Shown piece by piece: positions 41,985-51,577 of a stretch of 64,000 nt of DNA. The notes beneath the pieces are model-generated. The model saw nothing but the letters and a program-made list of their open reading frames with translations. It made no database searches and was not told where the DNA came from. Location: positions 1 through 64,000 of the forward strand of contig CBDHYJ010000016.1 of the NCBI GenBank assembly GCA_965275905.1, in the 5' to 3' direction. Each line of letters begins with the position of its first letter. Within the stretch, counting starts at the first letter, position 1. Both the position numbers and the translations under genes were made by a program. Source of the stretch: CBDAQD01 sp965275905. GTDB taxonomy: Bacteria; Pseudomonadota; Alphaproteobacteria; Rhizobiales; JAJFHC01.

Positions 41985-42866
41985 ATGACCGACTATCTCA
42001 CGACCAAGGAGGTCGCCGCTCTTTTGCGAATCAAGGAGCGCAAGGTCTACGAACTCGTCTCCGAGAAAGCGATTCCGGCCAGCCGCGTGACCGGCAAGCT
42101 TCTGTTTCCAAAGGACCTGATCGACGCCTGGGTTCGCCGGGAAGTCGAATACCGCGATGGCGTCGAGGGCCTTGCCAACCGGCCGCTTGTCATGGCCGGC
42201 AGCCATGATCCTCTTCTGGAATGGGCCATCCGGGCTTCGGAGTGCGAGATCGCGACTCTTTTCGAAGGCAGCATTGCCGGGCTGAAGCGACTAGGACAGG
42301 GGCGGGCCATCGCGGCGGGTATGCACGTCTACGAACCCGATGACGTGAACTGGAATCGTGGACATGTCGACAGCCATCTCCACGGACAGCCACTTGTCCT
42401 GATCGAGTGGTGTATACGCAGTCAGGGGCTGGTCGTTGCGCCCGGCAACCCGAAATCGATCAAGACGGTCGGGGACCTCGCCGGCATTCGCTTTGCGCCG
42501 CGGCAGAGTGACTCCGGAAGTCGTCATCTGCTCGACCATCTTCTCCGGCAGGAGGGGCTTTCGGCCGACACCCTCGACATGATTTCACCACCGGCCCGCA
42601 ACGAGGCGGACGTCGCCAACCTGATCGCCGACGGCAAGGCCGATGCAGGTCTGGCGATTGAAGCCGTTGCGCGACAGTACCGACTCGATTTCGTGCCGCT
42701 GTTCTCCGAACGGTTTGATCTGGCGGTATGGCGGCGGGACTTTTTCGAGCCGCCAATCCAGACCCTTATGGCCTTTGCCGGCGGGAAAGCCTTTGCCGCG
42801 CGGGCGGATGAGTTGGGCGGTTATGACATTCAGGGCCTCGGGACCATCCATTTCAACGGCCCCTAG
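41985..42866 (+). CDS. excisionase-type HTH / periplasmic-binding-like regulator of metal-oxyanion uptake
   Basis: This 293-residue cytoplasmic protein has an N-terminal MerR/excisionase-like helix-turn-helix (MTDYLTTKEVAALLRIKERK followed by VYELVSEKAIPASRVTGKLL) and a C-terminal substrate-binding-like domain (MAGSHDPLLEWAIRA, VAPGNPKSIKTVGDLAGIRF, RQSDSGSRHLLDHLLRQEG). This combination is known next to molybdate/tungstate transport genes, where the binding domain is thought to sense the oxyanion. It is convergent with tupABC (39 bases between stops). The start is supported by CGGGAG five bases before the ATG. Confidence 0.85.
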   Translation: MTDYLTTKEVAALLRIKERKVYELVSEKAIPASRVTGKLLFPKDLIDAWVRREVEYRDGVEGLANRPLVMAGSHDPLLEWAIRASECEIATLFEGSIAGLKRLGQGRAIAAGMHVYEPDDVNWNRGHVDSHLHGQPLVLIEWCIRSQGLVVAPGNPKSIKTVGDLAGIRFAPRQSDSGSRHLLDHLLRQEGLSADTLDMISPPARNEADVANLIADGKADAGLAIEAVARQYRLDFVPLFSERFDLAVWRRDFFEPPIQTLMAFAGGKAFAARADELGGYDIQGLGTIHFNGP

Positions 42867-42905
42867 AATGATTGAATCTGACCCAAATTCACTCTGAGCG
42901 CGCGA

Positions 42906-43739
42906 TCAGCCACCACCGGCGGCGTTCGGGAAGAACAACTGTTGTCCTTCGATTTTGAACGCGGCAATCGCGTTCTGTCCGTCCGGAGAGGTCAGCCAGT
43001 CGATGAATTTCTGGCCGGCGTCTGCCTTTACGGACGGATGGCGCTGCGGATTGACCAGGATGACACCATACTGATTGAACAGCCGGGCGTCGCCCTCCAC
43101 CACGATATTGAAATCCGCCTTGTTTCCGAATGCGATCCAGGTCGCCCGGTCAGTCATCGTATACGCCGACATGCCGACCGCGACATTGAGTGTCGCGCCC
43201 ATCCCCGAACCTGTCTCCCGGTACCAGCCGCCACTATGTCCGGTCGGGTCGATGCCGGCGGATGTCCAGAGCGCCATCTCCTTCTTGTGGGTTCCGGAAT
43301 CGTCGCCCCGCGATGCAAAAGCGGCTTTTGAATCCGCGATCTTGCGCAGTGCCTTGAGCGGGTCGGAGAAGCCGGCGATGCCAGCCGGATCCTCGGCAGG
43401 CCCGACAATGACGAAATCGTTGTACATGACATCATGTCGTTTCACGCCATGCCCTTCGGCCACGAACCTTTCTTCGGCGTCTCTGGCGTGAACGAGCAGG
43501 ACATCGCCGTCGCCGTTCGCTGCATTTCGGATCGCCTGGCCGGTTCCAACGGCGACAACACGGACTTCGATGCCGGTCTTCGTCTTGAATAGCGGAAGGA
43601 TCTGTTTGAGCAGACCGGAATTCTGTGTCGATGTTGTTGACTGCACGATAATGAATCCATTGTCGGCTGCGGCTGCGGGCAGGCCGAAGGCAAGTGGTGC
43701 GAAAGCTGCGATGATGGTGAGCAGTGTGCGAAACGGCAT
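42906..43739 (-). CDS. tupA: tungstate ABC transporter substrate-binding protein TupA
   Basis: This 277-residue periplasmic protein has a signal peptide (cleaved near LPAAAADN) and the TupA-type ligand motif STTSTQNSGLL, which follows the signal closely. Also seen are GTGQAIRNAANGDGDVLLVH and FVAEGHGVKRHDVMYNDFVI, and the conserved RGDDSGTHKKEMALW. TupA binds tungstate very tightly. The ATG at 43739 has AAAGGA upstream; the longer frame to 43763 overlaps the ATPase gene. Gene order tupB-tupC-tupA is transcribed leftward. Confidence 0.9.
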   Translation of the reverse strand: MPFRTLLTIIAAFAPLAFGLPAAAADNGFIIVQSTTSTQNSGLLKQILPLFKTKTGIEVRVVAVGTGQAIRNAANGDGDVLLVHARDAEERFVAEGHGVKRHDVMYNDFVIVGPAEDPAGIAGFSDPLKALRKIADSKAAFASRGDDSGTHKKEMALWTSAGIDPTGHSGGWYRETGSGMGATLNVAVGMSAYTMTDRATWIAFGNKADFNIVVEGDARLFNQYGVILVNPQRHPSVKADAGQKFIDWLTSPDGQNAIAAFKIEGQQLFFPNAAGGG

Positions 43740-43759
43740 CGCTGGTCCTTTCCTTTTGA

Positions 43760-44527
43760 TCAAATGAGCAGACGCCCGGCCAGAAAGGCGCGCGCCTCCT
43801 CGGTTGCCGGATTGTCGAAAAACGTTTCGGCTTTCGCCGCTTCGACAATCTTTCCGGCACTCATGAACATCACGGTCTCGGCAAGCCTCCTGGCCTGGCC
43901 GACATCGTGTGTGACGAAGACCACTTTCCGCCCGCGGGCCCGGAATGCGCGGGCGTGATCTTCGATCGCAGCCGTCGCTGCGGGGTCAAGACTTGCCGTC
44001 GGCTCGTCGAGCAGCAGGATTTCCGGGTCGGTGCTGAGAGCGCGCACGAGAGCCAGACGCTGTTGCTCGCCACCGGACAAGGCGCGGGCCGGGGCGTTGG
44101 CCAGATGGCCGAGGGCAGCCTGCTCAAGCGCGTCAAGGGCGCGTCCGTGACTTCGATTGCGTGGCACGCCGTGTGCGTGGAGAACGTACCGGACGTTGGC
44201 CAGCACGGAACGTCGAAGCAGCACCGGCTTCTGAAACACCAACCCGACACGGGGCATCCGGGACCGGTCCGGCGATGTGCCTGCCCACGAAACCGCACCG
44301 CTGTCCGGCATGATCAGGCCCGTCAGAATCCTGAGCAGCAGGCTCTTGCCGGCTCCGTTAGGACCGAGAATTGCCGTCAGGTCATCGCCGTCCAGGGTCA
44401 CGTTCACCGCGTCGAGAAGCCGCCTGCCATTGCGCGTGACAGAAATGTTCCGGCCTTCGACGGGCAATATGCGATCCGTTCCGGAAGGCGCTGACTCTAT
44501 CGGTCCGTACAGCATTCGGCGCCTCAC
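43760..44527 (-). CDS. tupC: tungstate ABC transporter ATP-binding protein TupC
   Basis: This 255-residue ATPase has Walker A GPNGAGKSLLLRILTG, signature LSGGEQQRLALVRALS, Walker B ILLLDEPTASLD and the H-loop VFVTHDVGQARRLA. It energises TupB for tungstate uptake. The GTG start at 44527 overlaps the tupB stop by four bases (GTGA); an ATG at 44515 is the alternative. It lies 20 bases before tupA. Confidence 0.9.
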   Translation of the reverse strand: MRRRMLYGPIESAPSGTDRILPVEGRNISVTRNGRRLLDAVNVTLDGDDLTAILGPNGAGKSLLLRILTGLIMPDSGAVSWAGTSPDRSRMPRVGLVFQKPVLLRRSVLANVRYVLHAHGVPRNRSHGRALDALEQAALGHLANAPARALSGGEQQRLALVRALSTDPEILLLDEPTASLDPAATAAIEDHARAFRARGRKVVFVTHDVGQARRLAETVMFMSAGKIVEAAKAETFFDNPATEEARAFLAGRLLI

Positions 44528-45231
44528 GCGTAGGCCGATCGGACCGCCGTGCCGCGAAGCGACATGACGGCTGCATTCACGGTGATTGCGATCATCACCA
44601 GAATGATGCCCAGTGCCATCGCCATGGCCAGATTGCCCTTGGAGGTTTCTAGGGCGATGGTCGTGGTCATGACGCGGGTCACATGGTTGATGTTGCCGCC
44701 GACGATAATGACCGCACCGACCTCGGCTATGGCGCGGCCAAAGCCCGCAAGCAGCGCTGTCAGGAGTGAAAAGCGGGCGTCCCAGATGAACGTGAGGATG
44801 CGTCCGGCCGGGCCGATCCCGAAAAGGCGAAGTTGTTCGTCGTATTCACCGCGTATGTCCTCGATGGTCTGCCGGGTCAGTGCTGCGATAATCGGCGTTA
44901 CCAGGAGCGCCTGTGCGATGATCATCGCGGTCGGCGTGTAAAGCAGTGCCAGTGGCCCGAGAGCGCCGGCGCGCGACAGCATGAGATAAACGAACAGCCC
45001 GACCACAACCGGTGGAAGTCCCATCAGCGCGTTCAGGACGATGATTACGAGAGCCCGCCCGGGAAACCGGAGCACCGCCAGCGCGGCGCCGAGCGGCATG
45101 CCGATGATCGCGGCGCAAAGGACGGCGACAAGGCTGACCCGTAAAGACAGCAACACGATCTCGGCGAGATCCGCGTCCAGCGAGATCAACAAGCCCCAAG
45201 CTTCAACAAAGGCCAGCCCGAATTCCTGCAT
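44524..45231 (-). CDS. tupB: tungstate ABC transporter permease TupB
   Basis: This 235-residue membrane protein with about five spans has the ABC permease EAA-type loop (EQLRLFGIGPAGRILTFIWD, then GFGRAIAEVGAVIIVGGNIN), close to ModB/TupB proteins. The N-terminal LISLDADLAEIVLLSLRVSL segment is typical of TupB. The ATG at 45231 is preferred because the preceding residues of the longer frame (to 45282) are polar and not membrane-like. It is the first gene of the tup operon. Confidence 0.9.
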   Translation of the reverse strand: MQEFGLAFVEAWGLLISLDADLAEIVLLSLRVSLVAVLCAAIIGMPLGAALAVLRFPGRALVIIVLNALMGLPPVVVGLFVYLMLSRAGALGPLALLYTPTAMIIAQALLVTPIIAALTRQTIEDIRGEYDEQLRLFGIGPAGRILTFIWDARFSLLTALLAGFGRAIAEVGAVIIVGGNINHVTRVMTTTIALETSKGNLAMAMALGIILVMIAITVNAAVMSLRGTAVRSAYA

Positions 45232-45976
45232 GGATTTTCCTCGAGACGCGCAATCTCCCTGAGACGTGGTGCACGCTAGCATGCTGGTGCGAGCAGTTCA
45301 TCATTTGCCGAAATACCAGATTAAAAACAGGAAAACGCAGTATTTCACAGGAGTTAATGCAGTGCTTCAGGATGGTGTCCTGCCGTTTGGACGGGCGAAC
45401 GCCGATTGCCTGAACCTGAGGGTGAGATTCAACTGGCTGAATTTCTCCTTTCGATTCAGTCACTTGAAGTGATCATCTCAAGAGAACGGGTCTGACCTTC
45501 AGAGTATCGGTCAGGCCGCGCGGCGGAAGGATTAATCAAACGTTAAAACAAGGCGTTAGGCCGTAGGACAAATGGGTTGGGTGCGGCACTCCCGAGGCGC
45601 GCTCAGGTGATCTTACGACCACGGGAACAGCCGGCCGGGCGCGGCTGGCGCGCGTGGCAGGCCGGCGTTGAAATGCCGTGAGCGACGACGGGACCGGGAT
45701 GCGCCAAAGAAGCGCCGGGGAACGCAAATCCCGATGGCGGTGCGCAAGGAATTTCGTTCGCAAATTTTGATGAAATCCTTCTCTCATCAAACTTTTTCCG
45801 AAGACGCGGTTGTGCTATAGATCTGTCGCGTGCTCGTGCACCATGATCTCCAATATGCAGGTGGTCTTGGCTCTCTTCTTTGAAGCGTCGTCGTTATCTC
45901 CCAAATATTGGAATGCCCCAACGGTCCGGTGGAAGCCGGGCCGCGTTACCGTTACCCCAAATTTGAAGAGGGAAAG
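45232..45976. promoter_or_regulatory. divergent region with long leader of the cold-shock gene
   Basis: About 740 bases between tupB and the cold-shock gene. The part next to the cold-shock start (about 45780-45976) contains a TATAGA-like -10 near 45816 and would give a leader of about 150 bases, in keeping with the long structured leaders of cspA-type genes. The remainder shows nothing I can assign; short frames crossing it are not convincing. Confidence 0.4.
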
Positions 45977-46186
45977 ATGCCTAAAGGTACCGTTAAGTGG
46001 TTCAACCCCGAAAAAGGCTATGGCTTTATTGCACCGGAGGACGGCTCCTCAGATGCCTTCGTACACATTTCCGCTGTGCAACAGGCCGGCCTTGCCACGC
46101 TCGATGAAGGCCAACAGGTCGAGTATGAGCTGGCTGAGGGGCGCAACGGCAAGTTCGCTGCGCAGAACCTGCGTGTGGCTGACTAA
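45977..46186 (+). CDS. CspA-family cold-shock protein
   Basis: This 69-residue single cold-shock domain contains both RNA-binding motifs, KGYGFI (RNP1) and DAFVHIS (RNP2), beginning PKGTVKWFNPEKGYGFIAPE. It binds single-stranded nucleic acid and melts RNA structure. GAGGGAAAG precedes the ATG. An upstream in-frame ATG at 45908 would add 23 unrelated residues and is rejected. A strong terminator follows, so the gene is monocistronic. Confidence 0.96.
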   Translation: MPKGTVKWFNPEKGYGFIAPEDGSSDAFVHISAVQQAGLATLDEGQQVEYELAEGRNGKFAAQNLRVAD

Positions 46187-46263
46187 CTCTACTCGCGAAT
46201 AGAGATGGTCATGTCCTAAGGCCGCGCGCTTCGAACGGTTCAAAGGACAGCATTCACATCTCA

Positions 46264-46300
46264 GGGCGGCCGGATTGATCCGAGCCGCCCTTTCTTGTTT
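46264..46300 (+). terminator. intrinsic terminator of the cold-shock gene
   Basis: GGGCGGC-CGGAT (46264-46275) pairs with ATCCG-A-GCCGCCC (46278-46290) with a single bulge, then a T-rich tail. It lies about 80 bases after the cold-shock stop codon. Confidence 0.88.
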
Positions 46301-46406
46301 CTTCTGCACGATACAGACCGGGCTGCGGATCGAGACTCCGCGGGACCTGGCGTGAGAGCTGAAATCGGCCGCGCTGCGCCGGCATCAGGAAGGATTGGCC
46401 AAGGAT

Positions 46407-47537
46407 ATGAAACCCAAACTGGAGCAGGTGACGGTCGGCACCGATGGCCTGACCGTCGAATGGAATGTTGGGCACGAGGTTACGTTTCCGTGGGTATGGC
46501 TGCGTGATCATGGCGAGGACGAGGGCAGTCTGGACGCCGAGACCCTGCAGCGGAAGGTTGACACCTTCTCCATCGCGCGCGATCTGCGCGGGGTCGCCGC
46601 GGAAATCGCCGAAGACGGAGAGCGGGTCCGGATCGACTGGTCCGACGACTCGGCGCCGAGCGATCTGAGCGCCGGCATGCTCGCCTCGGTGTCCGGGCTT
46701 GCTCCCGTGCTGTCGGACGCCGGTGCCGGCCTGCAGCGGAAACTCTGGGCGTCGGGCAGTATGCCGGATCCTTTGCCGTCCGTCGGGTTTGACGCATTGA
46801 TGGCGGATCAGAACGGGCTTCGTCAGTGGCTTGAGAATATCCACGAATTCGGGTTTTCGCTGGTCGAGGATGTGCCGTCTTCGGAGGACGCGACGCGTAC
46901 GCTGGCTGAGCGGATGGGCTACATCCGTGAAACCATTTTCGGCGGATTGTGGACGCTTTCGGCGGAAATCGAAGATCACGGCGACACCGCCTATTCGACG
47001 CAGTATCTGGAGCCGCACACGGACGCCACCTACTGCCATGACGCACCCGGGCTGCAGATGTTCAACTGCATCGAGTTCGACGGCCGCGGCGGAGAGAGCA
47101 TACTGGTCGACGGCTTTGCGCTCGCCGCGCAGATCCGGGAAGATTGCCCGGCTGACTTTGACATTCTGGCCGGGACGCCCGTACCTGGACGTTACATCGA
47201 GCAGGGCGTGCATCTTGCGACCGAGCGACCGGCAATCAGACTCGGCAACGATGGCGCCGTGAGCCAGATCAGTTTCAACAATTACGACCGCGCGCCGTTC
47301 CTGTTGCCGGCAGGGGAAATGAACGCGTTCTATCGCGCTTACGGCGAACTGCACCGCCGGATCGTCGATCAGGCGAACTGGCTCAAGATTCCGCTGCGGC
47401 CAGGCATGGCCTTGATCTTCGACAACTGGCGGCTGCTTCACGGCCGGATGGGTTACACCGGCAAGCGGGTCTTCTGTGGCTGCTATCATAACCGCGAAGA
47501 CTTCGAGAGCCGGTTGCGGACCGTTGCCGCGGGTTGA
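46407..47537 (+). CDS. gamma-butyrobetaine dioxygenase-like 2-oxoglutarate oxygenase
   Basis: This 376-residue protein has an N-terminal DUF971-type domain (VTFPWVWLRDHGEDEGSLDA, LQRKVDT) and a TauD/TfdA-type double-stranded helix with the iron site His-x-Asp in LEPHTDATYCHD, and the distal His in DNWRLLHGRMGYTG. The order matches gamma-butyrobetaine dioxygenase, which makes carnitine. In the usual enzyme the N-terminal domain binds zinc through Cys residues; here they are replaced, so the zinc site is missing. Neighbouring ABC importer and methyltransferase suggest a role in quaternary-amine or methylated-amine use; the true substrate is not certain. The start at ATG 46407 is likely; a TTG lies 12 bases upstream. 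Confidence 0.82.
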   Translation: MKPKLEQVTVGTDGLTVEWNVGHEVTFPWVWLRDHGEDEGSLDAETLQRKVDTFSIARDLRGVAAEIAEDGERVRIDWSDDSAPSDLSAGMLASVSGLAPVLSDAGAGLQRKLWASGSMPDPLPSVGFDALMADQNGLRQWLENIHEFGFSLVEDVPSSEDATRTLAERMGYIRETIFGGLWTLSAEIEDHGDTAYSTQYLEPHTDATYCHDAPGLQMFNCIEFDGRGGESILVDGFALAAQIREDCPADFDILAGTPVPGRYIEQGVHLATERPAIRLGNDGAVSQISFNNYDRAPFLLPAGEMNAFYRAYGELHRRIVDQANWLKIPLRPGMALIFDNWRLLHGRMGYTGKRVFCGCYHNREDFESRLRTVAAG

Positions 47538-47925
47538 TCATGGGAAACACGGTCCCGCCGCGAGGCGATGGCCGGGACGTGTTCTGCTGGTGCTGACCGG
47601 GCTGACGCTTGCAGCGCCGACATCCGGGCCGGCAGCATCCGAAAGCGGCGAACGCATTGAACTGACCTGTGTGGCACGCGGCAACAGCCACACGGCCCGG
47701 ATGAGCTTCGACTTTTTGCCGCGCACCTGCCGCCTCTACTGGCGTGAGCTTGACCGATTTCTGGAGCTCGAGGTCTGCGAGAGGCCGCATATCAGGGCGC
47801 TGCGACCCTTCGCCGGAAAAACGGACAGCCACCTGGCGTTCAATCTCGAGACGGGAGCGTTCGTCAGCCGTTTCGGCGGCGTTGACGACCGCGGCCACTG
47901 TGAAGCCGCCAGAGTCGCGAAGTGA
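47476..47925 (+). CDS. small secreted hypothetical protein
   Basis: An open frame overlaps the end of the dioxygenase gene and continues for 388 bases past it. The part after about residue 35 looks real: a hydrophobic signal (RVLLVLTGLTLAAPTSGPAA) then about 95 residues with four Cys (ELTCVARGN, PRTCRLYW, LEVCERPH, RGHCEAAR) suitable for two disulfides. The start is unsure: ATG at 47476, or GTG at 47590 within the signal. Nothing identifies its function. Confidence 0.5.
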   Translation: MAAIITAKTSRAGCGPLPRVDHGKHGPAARRWPGRVLLVLTGLTLAAPTSGPAASESGERIELTCVARGNSHTARMSFDFLPRTCRLYWRELDRFLELEVCERPHIRALRPFAGKTDSHLAFNLETGAFVSRFGGVDDRGHCEAARVAK

Positions 47926-48199
47926 TTGCTCCCGCACAGCTTTCCACCCGCGCCGCGCTGTCATCAACGTGATATCTGCAACGTGTTAGCTGGTCATGCT
48001 GGGCCAATCGAATTCAGTTATCCGAAGGTGTTTCCAGGCTTGTCGGGAGTTCGTTGCTTCCGGCACGAATGGTGTTGAATTTGGCAAGCGGAGTCTGTCG
48101 GCAATTCCGGCTGGCAATTGCCGGGAATGTGGCACAAAATGTTTGCGCGTGATGGGGAGATATCCGTTTGCGCAACGTAACTGAGGGAGTCAGAAAATC

Positions 48200-49375
48200 A
48201 TGACAACGAAATTAGGGAAGGCGGCATCGACGAGAGCCACGGCGCTTGCGGCGAAGGCCTTCACACGCCGGACTTTTCTGCGGAGTGCGGCGGCGACGGG
48301 TGCATTGGCAGTCGCTGCGCCGGCCTATATCGAGAATGCCCTGTCGTCATCGGGCGAGCTCGATATCCTGATGTGGTCGGACTATCTTCCGGACACATTC
48401 ATCAAGGCTTTCACCGACTCGACCGGCATCAAGATCAACTACACGGGCATCGGTTCGAACGAAGAGATCATCAACAAGATGAAGGCGACCAAGGGCCGCG
48501 GCTTCGACATCTGCAGCCCGACCAACAACCGGTCGCTGCAATGGGAGCCGCTTGAGCTCCTGCAGCCGTTCGACATGAGCAAGGTCGATATCTCCGGCGT
48601 GAACGGCGCTATGACCAAGATCGGCGAGCAGGCCTGGAACTTCGGCGGCAAGGGTGTCCACTGGCTGCCCCATATCTGGGGCACGGAAGCTATCGGCTGG
48701 CGCACGGACAAGTGGTCGCCGAAGGGCGGCACGCCGTCCTATGGCGACGTGTGGTCGGACGAGACGGCAGGCAAGACCATGGGCCGTCCGCACTCCATGA
48801 TGCTGGGTGCCGGTCTCTACATGGAGACTATCGGCGAACTGAATCAGGGTGACGTCTGGAAGGCCTACACGAGCGAAGAGGCCATGCGGCCGATCTGGGA
48901 AAAGATCACCGCCTGGTGCATCGCGCGCAAGAAGCACGTCAAGCTGTTCTGGAATGACGCCGACACCCAGAAGAACGGTCTGCTGGCTGAAGGCGTGATC
49001 GTCGGTCAGACCTGGGACGGTCCGGTTCTGGCGCTCAAGACACAGGGCGAGCCGGTGACCTATCAGGCGCCGAAGGAAGGCGCGATGGCCTGGGTCGACG
49101 GCATGTCGATTCCGACCGGTGCGAAAAACATGGATCAGATCTATGCGTTCCTGAAATTCGCGTTCCAGTCAGAGCCGGCAGGCAAGGCGATCGACAAGCA
49201 CGGCTACAATTCGCCGGTGCTCGGCTCAGACAAGTTCGCGAGCGACAAGTATGCGAAGAACTTCTCCGAGGCCTATCCGGGCGATGCGCTGGCCAACCTC
49301 AACCCGTGGCCGGCCGAACCGGTCTGGTACGCCGAGGTGCGCACGGAATACCGCAACAAGTTCGTCAACGCATAA
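48200..49375 (+). CDS. ABC transporter substrate-binding protein, spermidine/putrescine type, Tat-exported
   Basis: This 391-residue protein has a twin-arginine signal (FTRRTFLRSAAATGALAVAA) and a PotD-like core (ILMWSDYLPDTFIKAFTDST, INYTGIGSNEEIINKMKATK, ITAWCIARKKHVKLFWNDAD). It is followed by an ATPase and two permeases. Pot-type importers carry polyamines or quaternary ammonium compounds. The ligand is unknown, but the adjacent dioxygenase and methyltransferase genes point to a methylated or quaternary amine. GAGGGAGTC lies about 10 bases before the ATG. Confidence 0.9.
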   Translation: MTTKLGKAASTRATALAAKAFTRRTFLRSAAATGALAVAAPAYIENALSSSGELDILMWSDYLPDTFIKAFTDSTGIKINYTGIGSNEEIINKMKATKGRGFDICSPTNNRSLQWEPLELLQPFDMSKVDISGVNGAMTKIGEQAWNFGGKGVHWLPHIWGTEAIGWRTDKWSPKGGTPSYGDVWSDETAGKTMGRPHSMMLGAGLYMETIGELNQGDVWKAYTSEEAMRPIWEKITAWCIARKKHVKLFWNDADTQKNGLLAEGVIVGQTWDGPVLALKTQGEPVTYQAPKEGAMAWVDGMSIPTGAKNMDQIYAFLKFAFQSEPAGKAIDKHGYNSPVLGSDKFASDKYAKNFSEAYPGDALANLNPWPAEPVWYAEVRTEYRNKFVNA

Positions 49376-49519
49376 CGCTGACGACCTGACCTCCGGGGCC
49401 TGCGGGTCCCGGAGGAAATTTTGCTTTGGGGGCAGAATTACGGGGCGAGAGCAGGCGATGGCCGCGTCGCGTGCCGGCAAACGGGCGGATTACGGCTCAT
49501 CGACGAATTGGGGGAGAGC

Positions 49520-50623
49520 ATGAGCGCCGGCGTCGATCTTGAAAGTGTTTCGATTTCCTTTGGCAGTTTCCAGGCGGTCAAGAGCGCCGACGTCAATATT
49601 GAAGGCGGGGAGTTTTTCAGCTTTCTGGGGCCGTCCGGCTGCGGCAAGACCACCCTGCTGAGGGCGATTTCCGGGTTTCTCGAGCCGAGCAGCGGAACCG
49701 TCCGCATCGGCGGCCAGGACATGAAGGGCATCGGGCCCAACCAGCGTCCGACCGCACTGATTTTCCAGAACCTCGCGTTGTTCCCGCTCATGCCGGTCTG
49801 GGAGAATATTGCATTCGCACTCGAAGTACGCGGAGCGAGTACCGCCGAACGCCGCAAGCGGGCGGACGAACTTCTGGAACTGATCGCCCTTGGGGACCAG
49901 GGTGACAAGATGGTCCATGAACTGTCGGGCGGTCAGAAGCAGCGAGTGGCCATCGCGCGCGCGCTCGCGGCCGAGCCCAAGGTGCTGCTGCTCGACGAAC
50001 CGCTTTCCGCGCTCGACCTCAAGCTGCGCCAGCATATGCGCACCGAACTGCGGGCCATCCAGCAGCGGGTCGGCATCACGTTCATCTACATCACGCATGA
50101 CCAGGGCGAGGCCCTGACCATGTCGGATCATGTCGCGGTGATGCGCGAGGGCGTCATCGAGCAGATCTCCGACGGCAAGTCGATCTACGACGATCCGGCG
50201 ACGTCGTTCGTCGCGTCTTTCGTAGGCGAAAACAACGCCTTTTCCGGCAAGGTCGATTCGGTGTCGGACGGGATGGCCAAGGTGGCGACGGCGGTTGGAC
50301 CGGTCGTCGCCCGGGTCTCTCCCACCAGCACGACCGCACTGAAAGCGGGCGATGACGCGATCGTCTTTGTCAGGCCGGAGGCCATGGCACTGGCCAATGG
50401 CGGCGGCGAGACCGAAAACATCATCAAGGCGAACGTCGAGACGGAGGAGTTCGAAGGGTCGTTCTGGAACGTGTTCCTGAAGGGCGCTGATGACACGGCG
50501 ATAAAGATGTCGCTTGTGAACGAAGGGCAGACGCGCAGCAGCGCGGCCGGATCCGAGCTTGCCCTCCGGTTCAAGCCGGAACAGGGCGTCGCACTGCCCG
50601 CCGGCGTGCTGGCCAGCGACTGA
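49520..50623 (+). CDS. ABC transporter ATP-binding protein, PotA-like
   Basis: This 367-residue ATPase shows Walker A GPSGCGKTTLLRAISG, signature ELSGGQKQRVAIARALAA, Walker B LLLDEPLSALD and the TOBE-type C-terminal domain seen in PotA/MalK proteins. GGGGAGAG precedes the ATG at 49520; the longer open frame begins at 49421 but adds unrelated residues. It energises the permeases that follow. Confidence 0.93.
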   Translation: MSAGVDLESVSISFGSFQAVKSADVNIEGGEFFSFLGPSGCGKTTLLRAISGFLEPSSGTVRIGGQDMKGIGPNQRPTALIFQNLALFPLMPVWENIAFALEVRGASTAERRKRADELLELIALGDQGDKMVHELSGGQKQRVAIARALAAEPKVLLLDEPLSALDLKLRQHMRTELRAIQQRVGITFIYITHDQGEALTMSDHVAVMREGVIEQISDGKSIYDDPATSFVASFVGENNAFSGKVDSVSDGMAKVATAVGPVVARVSPTSTTALKAGDDAIVFVRPEAMALANGGGETENIIKANVETEEFEGSFWNVFLKGADDTAIKMSLVNEGQTRSSAAGSELALRFKPEQGVALPAGVLASD

Positions 50624-50647
50624 GCCGGGCAGGGGGCAGGTAAAGTC

Positions 50648-51577
50648 ATGAATCCGGTCTCGATCCTCAGACGCTTCTTCACCCGCAACGGCGTCTTTCT
50701 GGGCACTTACCTGCTGGTCGGCGTAACCATGTGGATCGTGGTGATGATCGTGCTGCCGCAGATCACCATGCTCGACTTCTCGTTCCGCTACAATCTGCCG
50801 CCGTCCAAGGTCGGTGGTCCCGAGGACGTCTATACGTTCTCGAACTACACGTTCCTGGTGTTCGGCAGCCCTGGCAATCCCGATCCGTTCAACGTGATCG
50901 ACGTTACCGTTTTCTTCCGCACGATTCTTGCCGCCCTGTTCGTGACGCTGTTCGATCTCGCGCTGTGTTATCCGATCGCCTATTACCTGGCGCAGGTCGC
51001 CAAGGGCGGCATGGGCCGGCTGCTGGTACTGTCCCTGATCGTGCCCTTCTGGGTCAATGAGATCCTCCGTGCCTTTGCCTTCCGGATCCTGTTCGGCGAT
51101 ATCGGCGTGATCAACACGGCCCTGATAAGTATCGGGCTAATCGATCAGCCAATCGACTTCATCAAGGAGGATATCGCGCTCTACGCGGGACTTGGCTACG
51201 CTTACATCCTCTTGATGATCTTCCCGATCTACAACGCCATCGAGAGTCTCGACCGCAACCAGATCGAGGCGGCGCGGGACCTCGGATCGCCGTGGTGGCG
51301 CATCCACTATCGGGTGGTCATACCCTTCGCCAAACCCGGCATCACGTCTGGCTGCACGATGGTGTTCATGCTCTCGGCAGGCGCTCTGGCGGCGCCTCAG
51401 ATCCTCGGCGGTCCAAGCAGCCTGTGGTTCACGCAGATCATCTACCAGTGGTTCAACACCGGCGGCAACTGGCCGCGCGGCTCAGCCTACGCCATTGTCC
51501 TGCTCGCCGCCTGTATCGCGTTTGTCCTCCTGATGATGCGCATCTTCAAGGTCAAGCTCGGAGAGATCGCGCGATGA
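50648..51577 (+). CDS. ABC transporter permease, PotB-like
   Basis: This 309-residue protein with about six spans (first at about residues 17-37) has the EAA-type loop ARDLGSPWWRIHYRVVIPFA. It forms the channel with the next gene product. The last codon overlaps the start of the next gene (ATGA). Confidence 0.92.
   Translation: MNPVSILRRFFTRNGVFLGTYLLVGVTMWIVVMIVLPQITMLDFSFRYNLPPSKVGGPEDVYTFSNYTFLVFGSPGNPDPFNVIDVTVFFRTILAALFVTLFDLALCYPIAYYLAQVAKGGMGRLLVLSLIVPFWVNEILRAFAFRILFGDIGVINTALISIGLIDQPIDFIKEDIALYAGLGYAYILLMIFPIYNAIESLDRNQIEAARDLGSPWWRIHYRVVIPFAKPGITSGCTMVFMLSAGALAAPQILGGPSSLWFTQIIYQWFNTGGNWPRGSAYAIVLLAACIAFVLLMMRIFKVKLGEIAR

Noticed and set aside
47996..48184. Small frame before the Tat-exported binding protein
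   Set aside because: No signal, domain or ribosome site; probably leader sequence.
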